NCBI GenBank assembly: GCA_036444495.1
Contig: JAZGBC010000185.1
Span: 1-17,075, forward strand
Reading direction: 5' to 3'
Length of the DNA: 17,075 nucleotides
DNA from: JAZGBC01 sp036444495
GTDB lineage: Bacteria > Pseudomonadota > Alphaproteobacteria > Kiloniellales > J153
The notes beneath the pieces were generated by a model. The model saw only the letters and a list, made by a program, of their open reading frames with translations, ran no database searches and had not been told where the DNA came from. How positions within the stretch are numbered: position 1 is the first letter of the stretch; each line of letters opens with the position of its first letter. Made by a program: the position numbers and the translations under genes. Positions 13,666 to 17,075 of the stretch are shown here, piece by piece.

Positions 13666-13944
13666 TTAGATCCTTCTCGCCTTCTTGTCCGCCGTGTGCC
13701 CGTGGAAGGTGCGGGTCGGCGCGAACTCGCCGAACTTGTGCCCGACCATGTTCTCGGTCACCAGCACGGGCAGGAACTTCCTGCCGTTGTGCACGCCGAA
13801 GGTCAGTCCCACGAACTGTGGAATGATGGTCGAGCGCCGCGACCAGGTCTTGATGATGTCGTTGCGGCCCGAAGTGCGCGACCGCTCCGCCTTCTTGAGC
13901 AGGTAGCCGTCGACGAACGGGCCTTTCCATGTTGAACGAGCCAC
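13666..13944 (-). CDS. rpsS: 30S ribosomal protein S19
   Basis: The 92-residue protein equals the E. coli length and starts MARSTWKGPFVDGYLLKKAE. TWSRRSTIIPQFVGLTFGVH, NGRKFLPVLVTENMVGHKFG and EFAPTRTFHGHTADKK are S19 signatures. S19 forms a head complex with S13 and contacts A- and P-site tRNA. The start codon is GTG (13944-13942), 12 nt after the rplB stop; the family N-terminus begins there, so it is secure. Confidence 0.98.
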   Translation of the reverse strand: MARSTWKGPFVDGYLLKKAERSRTSGRNDIIKTWSRRSTIIPQFVGLTFGVHNGRKFLPVLVTENMVGHKFGEFAPTRTFHGHTADKKARRI

Positions 13945-13956
13945 CAGAGCCCTCCG

Positions 13957-14787
13957 TTAACGCTTCTTTTGGCGACGGCGCACGATCAGCCGCGACGTCT
14001 TCTTGTTGCGCCGCGTCTTGGCGCCCTTGGTCGGTTTGCCCCAGGGGGTCACCGGATGACGGCCGCCGGAGGTGCGTCCCTCGCCGCCGCCGTGCGGGTG
14101 ATCCACCGGGTTCATGGCCACGCCGCGCACCGAGGGGCGCTTGCCCAGCCAGCGCTTGCGCCCGGCCTTGCCGAGCTTGATGTTGGCCTGGTCCGGGTTG
14201 GACACCGCGCCGATGCTGGCCATGCACTCGGCGCGCACCATGCGCACCTCGCCCGAATTGAGGCGCAGCAGCGCGTGACCGGCGTCGCGTCCGACGAGCT
14301 GCACGTAGGTGCCGGCCGCGCGCGCGATCTGGCCGCCCTTGCCCGGCTTCATTTCCACGTTGTGCACGATTGTGCCGACCGGAATGTTAGCCAGCGGCAT
14401 GGCGTTGCCCGGCTTGATGTCCGTCCGCTCGCCGGAGACCACGGTATCGCCGGGGCCAAGGCGCTGCGGGGCCAGGATGTAGGCCTGCTCGCCGTCCTCG
14501 TACTCCAGGAGCGCCAGGAAGGCGGTGCGGTTCGGGTCGTATTCCAGGCGCGTCACCTTGGCCGGCACGTCGAACTTGCGGCGCTTGAAGTCGACCACCC
14601 GGTACAGCCGCTTGTGGCCGCCGCCGCGCCGGCGCGCCGTGATCCGGCCCGTGTTGTTGCGTCCGCCCTTCTTGGTCAAGCCCTCGGTCAGGGCCTTGAC
14701 CGGCTTGCCCTTCCACAGGCCCGCGCGGTTGACCAGAACGAGGCCGCGGCGGCTCGGCGTGACGGGTTTGTATGTCCTCAGCGCCAT
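13957..14787 (-). CDS. rplB: 50S ribosomal protein L2
   Basis: The 276-residue protein is close to the 273 of E. coli. It starts MALRTYKPVTPSRRGLVLVN and has NNTGRITARRRGGGHKRLYR, the SH3-like domain around VEMKPGKGGQIARAAGTYVQ, and AMNPVDHPHGGGEGRTSGGR; His230 there corresponds to E. coli His229, which has been linked to peptidyl-transferase activity. The basic ending TRRNKKTSRLIVRRRQKKR in part binds rRNA. L2 is among the most conserved ribosomal proteins and is needed for subunit association. It is 4 nt after rplW and 12 nt before rpsS. Confidence 0.98.
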   Translation of the reverse strand: MALRTYKPVTPSRRGLVLVNRAGLWKGKPVKALTEGLTKKGGRNNTGRITARRRGGGHKRLYRVVDFKRRKFDVPAKVTRLEYDPNRTAFLALLEYEDGEQAYILAPQRLGPGDTVVSGERTDIKPGNAMPLANIPVGTIVHNVEMKPGKGGQIARAAGTYVQLVGRDAGHALLRLNSGEVRMVRAECMASIGAVSNPDQANIKLGKAGRKRWLGKRPSVRGVAMNPVDHPHGGGEGRTSGGRHPVTPWGKPTKGAKTRRNKKTSRLIVRRRQKKR

Positions 14788-14791
14788 GGCT

Positions 14792-15124
14792 CTAGATTCC
14801 CGTGCTCACGTCGATGCTGTGGCCCTCTACTAGGGTCACATAGGCCTTCTTGTAGTCCGCGCGTTTGCCGATGCGGCCGCGGAAGCGCTTGGTCTTGCCC
14901 TTCTGGAGCACGGTGTTGACGGCCTTGACCTTGACCTCGAAGAGGCGCTCGATCGCGGCCTTGATCTCCGGCTTACTCGCGTCCACCGGCACCTGGAAGG
15001 TGATCTGGTTGTGCTGCGAGCCAAGCGTCGACTTCTCGGTCACGAGCGGCCGGCGCACCAACTCGTAGGCCCGCTCGCGCGACACGCTCGCCGTCTGCGG
15101 CTTATATCTCCGGGCCCTGCTCAT
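14792..15124 (-). CDS. rplW: 50S ribosomal protein L23
   Basis: The 110-residue protein has YELVRRPLVTEKSTLGSQHN near the N-terminus, TFQVPVDASKPEIKAAIERL, FEVKVKAVNTVLQKGKTKRF and ADYKKAYVTLVEGHSIDV, the full L23 pattern. L23 is the docking site of trigger factor and of the signal recognition particle at the tunnel exit. The first ~18 residues (MSRARRYKPQTASVSRER) extend beyond the usual start; the ATG used overlaps the rplD stop as ATGA, which supports it. An internal start nearer the conserved part is possible but no Met is present there. Confidence 0.96.
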   Translation of the reverse strand: MSRARRYKPQTASVSRERAYELVRRPLVTEKSTLGSQHNQITFQVPVDASKPEIKAAIERLFEVKVKAVNTVLQKGKTKRFRGRIGKRADYKKAYVTLVEGHSIDVSTGI

Positions 15125-15750
15125 CGCAGCCGCGCCTCCAGCGCCTGGACCGCGTCCTTGGTCAGCACCAGGGTATCGCGGCGCAAAATGTCGTACACAT
15201 TGGCGCCGCCCTCGGGCAGCACGTCGAGGCCCGGGATGTTGCGCGCGGCGCGGGCGAAGGACTCGTCCACGGCCGCCCCGTCGATGACCAGCGCCGAGCC
15301 CCAGCCCAGCTTGCCCAGCTTCTTGGCCAGCTCCGCGGTCTTGGCTTCCTTCACCTTGGCGGCCTCGATCACGATCAGCTTGCCGTCGGCCGCTTTGGAC
15401 GAGAGCGCCGTCTTGAGAGCGAGCTTGCGCACCTTCTTGGGCAGCTTGTGCGAATGGTCGCGCACCTTGGGTCCGAAAGCGCGCCCGCCGCCGCGGAACA
15501 GTCCCACCTTGGGCGGCCCGTGGCGGGCGCGGCCCGTGCCCTTCTGGCGGTACATGCGGGTGTTGGTGCCGACGATCTCGCTGCGCCCCTTGACCTTATG
15601 GGTGCCGGCGCGGCGCTTGGCGAGCTGCCAGTTGACCATGCGCGCAAGAAGGTCGGCGCGCGGCTCGAGGCCGAAGATGGCCTCGTCCAGCTCGATCTCG
15701 CCGGCCGATTTGTTATCCAGGGTCGTGACGGGGCACTTCACGGTCGTCAC
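15121..15750 (-). CDS. rplD: 50S ribosomal protein L4
   Basis: The 209-residue protein has the conserved loop that reaches the exit tunnel, GTNTRMYRQKGTGRARHGPP (about 61-80) then FRGGGRAFGPKVRDHSHKLP, and C-terminal LVIDGAAVDESFARAARNIP and VYDILRRDTLVLTKDAVQAL. The start is GTG (15750-15748), overlapping the rplC stop as GTGA, and its own stop overlaps the rplW start as ATGA, so the three genes are coupled. In E. coli L4 represses the S10 operon through a leader upstream of rpsJ; only a short tuf-rpsJ spacer exists here, so that mechanism looks unlikely. Confidence 0.98.
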   Translation of the reverse strand: MTTVKCPVTTLDNKSAGEIELDEAIFGLEPRADLLARMVNWQLAKRRAGTHKVKGRSEIVGTNTRMYRQKGTGRARHGPPKVGLFRGGGRAFGPKVRDHSHKLPKKVRKLALKTALSSKAADGKLIVIEAAKVKEAKTAELAKKLGKLGWGSALVIDGAAVDESFARAARNIPGLDVLPEGGANVYDILRRDTLVLTKDAVQALEARLR

Positions 15751-16556
15751 TCCTTCTTGTCCTCGGCCTCAGTCTCGGCCGGGGATTTCTCTTCGGGCGC
15801 GGCCTCTTCAGGTGCGGCTTCTTCCGCGGGCGCCTCTTCGGCCGGCGCATCATCAGCCGGTGTCCCTTCGGCCGGGCCGCCCGCCCCGCGCAGCCCCGCC
15901 GGGAAGGGCGCGCCTTCGGGCAGGGCGTGCTTGACCGCATCGCGAATACTCACCCAGCCGCCCTTGGCGCCGGGCACCGCGCCGCTCACCAGGACCAGCC
16001 CCTGCTCGGCGTCGGTCGAGACGATGCGCAGGTTTTGTATCGTGTTCCGCTCATCGCCCAGATGGCCGGCCATCTTCTTGCCCTTCCAGACCTTGCCGGG
16101 GTCCTGGCTGTTGCCGGTCGAGCCATGGGCCCGGTGCGAGACCGAGACGCCGTGGCTGGCGCGCATGCCTTTGAAGTGGTGCCGCTTCATGGAACCGGCA
16201 AAGCCCTTGCCGATGGAAATGCCGGTCACGTCCACGTACTGCCCGGGCACGAAGTGCTCCGGCGAGAGCTCCTGACCGACCTCGAGCAGGGCGTCCCCGG
16301 AAACGCGGAATTCGGCCAGCTTGCGCTTGGGCTCCACCTTGGCCTTGGCGAAATGGCCGCGCATGGCCTTGCCCACGTTCTTCACCTTGGCCCTGCCGTT
16401 GCCGAGCTGGACTGCGTCGTAGCCGTCCTGCTCCTGACGGCGCACCGCGACCACCTGGCAGTTGTCCACCTTGAGCACGGTTACGGGCACGTGGTCGCCG
16501 TCCTCGGTGAAGACCCGCGTCATGCCCAGCTTCTGTGCCAACAATCCGGTACGCAT
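15747..16556 (-). CDS. rplC: 50S ribosomal protein L3 with an acidic Ala/Pro/Glu-rich C-terminal extension
   Basis: The 269-residue protein has an ordinary L3 core (1 to about 211): MRTGLLAQKLGMTRVFTEDG, YVDVTGISIGKGFAGSMKRH, HRAHGSTGNSQDPGKVWKGK (141-160) and KMAGHLGDERNTIQNLRIVS. Gln151 in the GNSQDPGKV loop corresponds to the glutamine methylated by PrmB in E. coli, and this loop reaches the peptidyl-transferase centre. After about residue 211 comes an unusual 58-residue tail, first GAPFPAGLRGAGGPAEG and then repeated AP(A/E)EE units ending in ETEAEDKKE. E. coli L3 has 209 residues and no such tail. The tail keeps the same frame and GC bias up to a stop that overlaps the rplD start, so it is not an annotation artefact. 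L3 is an early assembly protein of the large subunit. Confidence 0.97.
   Translation of the reverse strand: MRTGLLAQKLGMTRVFTEDGDHVPVTVLKVDNCQVVAVRRQEQDGYDAVQLGNGRAKVKNVGKAMRGHFAKAKVEPKRKLAEFRVSGDALLEVGQELSPEHFVPGQYVDVTGISIGKGFAGSMKRHHFKGMRASHGVSVSHRAHGSTGNSQDPGKVWKGKKMAGHLGDERNTIQNLRIVSTDAEQGLVLVSGAVPGAKGGWVSIRDAVKHALPEGAPFPAGLRGAGGPAEGTPADDAPAEEAPAEEAAPEEAAPEEKSPAETEAEDKKE
15783..15866 (-). repeat. Degenerate in-frame repeat encoding AP(A/E)EE units in the L3 tail
   Basis: Within rplC, residues about 231-258 read as four to five imperfect units of 5-6 residues: PADDA, PAEEA, PAEEAA, PEEAA, PEEK. The DNA repeats GC-GAAGA type codons imperfectly (for example gcggcctcttc and gcctcttcggc on the plus strand). 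All units keep the reading frame. Such repeats can expand or shrink by slippage, so tail length may differ between relatives. Confidence 0.7.
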
Positions 16557-16572
16557 TGTCTCGGTCCCAGTC

Positions 16573-16887
<315 letters not shown>

Positions 16888-16950
16888 GGTCATTCAATCC
16901 GCGCTTTTTGATCCAAATCCGCTCCGCCAGCGCCTTGCCGTTCCCGGCGC

Positions 16951-17075
16951 CTACTGAATAATCCCGGCGACGACGCCGGCGCCCACGGTGCGTCCGCCCT
17001 CGCGGATCGCAAAGCGCAGGCCCTCTTCCATCGCTATCGGCGCGATCAGCTCGACCTCCATCGACACATTGTCCC
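16951..17075 (-). CDS. tuf: Elongation factor Tu, C-terminal 40 codons only
   Basis: The frame entering at the window edge reads DNVSMEVELIAPIAMEEGLR and continues to REGGRTVGAGVVAGIIQ before a TAG at 16953-16951. This is the end of EF-Tu domain III, which carries aminoacyl-tRNA to the ribosome as a GTP complex. The last residues VAGIIQ differ slightly from the common VAKIIE. A tuf gene directly before rpsJ implies the str cluster (rpsL, rpsG, fusA) upstream. The 60 or so bp to rpsJ contain no terminator or clear promoter, so rpsJ may be cotranscribed with tuf. Confidence 0.96.
   Translation of the reverse strand, partial: DNVSMEVELIAPIAMEEGLRFAIREGGRTVGAGVVAGIIQ

Noticed and set aside
13661..14227. 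A long N-terminal extension of L22 (total 315 residues)
   Set aside because: The extra part is the out-of-frame reading of rpsS and the end of rplB; the L22 family starts at MGKPKHPRRL.

Overview
The window is a core housekeeping block from a GC-rich alphaproteobacterium. The protein sequences and gene order look Rhodospirillales-like, but a precise taxon cannot be fixed by eye. Every recognised gene lies on the minus strand, so transcription runs from the high-coordinate end to the low-coordinate end. Evidence for Alphaproteobacteria: the order tuf-rpsJ-(S10 and spc clusters)-secY-adk-rpsM-rpsK-rpoA-rplQ, with adk in the place where rpmJ sits in enterics; a four-cysteine adenylate kinase; a zinc-free 101-residue S14; and the neighbours htrA and rarA after rplQ.

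Layout in transcription order. (1) 17075-16951: last codons of tuf (EF-Tu). (2) 16887-11685: S10 cluster rpsJ, rplC, rplD, rplW, rplB, rpsS, rplV, rpsC, rplP, rpmC, rpsQ. (3) 11662-6036: spc cluster rplN, rplX, rplE, rpsN, rpsH, rplF, rplR, rpsE, rpmD, rplO, secY, then adk, which overlaps the end of secY and uses a TTG start. Gaps in (2) and (3) are 0-42 bp with several stop/start overlaps, and no internal promoter is visible, so these genes look like one long transcript. (4) 5385-2708: alpha cluster rpsM, rpsK, rpoA, rplQ. It begins with a near-consensus sigma-70 promoter (TTGACT, 16 bp, TATAAT) just after the adk stop, then a leader of about 80 nt with a clean hairpin. It ends in a Rho-independent terminator after rplQ. 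rpoA is flanked by two unusually long spacers with GC-rich hairpins. (5) 2517-1: a periplasmic HtrA/Do-family serine protease, then rarA, an AAA+ ATPase of replication-fork maintenance, which overlaps the protease by 20 nt and runs off the window.

The genes supply both ribosomal subunits, RNA polymerase alpha, the Sec translocon channel, adenylate kinase and EF-Tu, so the block is the growth-rate-controlled core of translation, transcription and secretion. htrA and rarA are quality-control genes (envelope proteins, DNA replication) that follow it in a separate unit.

I found no mobile element, CRISPR array, tRNA, rRNA or novel multi-gene system. The points worth a second look are regulatory (alpha-operon promoter and leader, lack of room for an S10-type leader, hairpins around rpoA) and structural (acidic repeat tail on L3, unusual start codons). 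No stretch over 300 bp lacks a gene; the longest gap is the 190 bp between rplQ and htrA.
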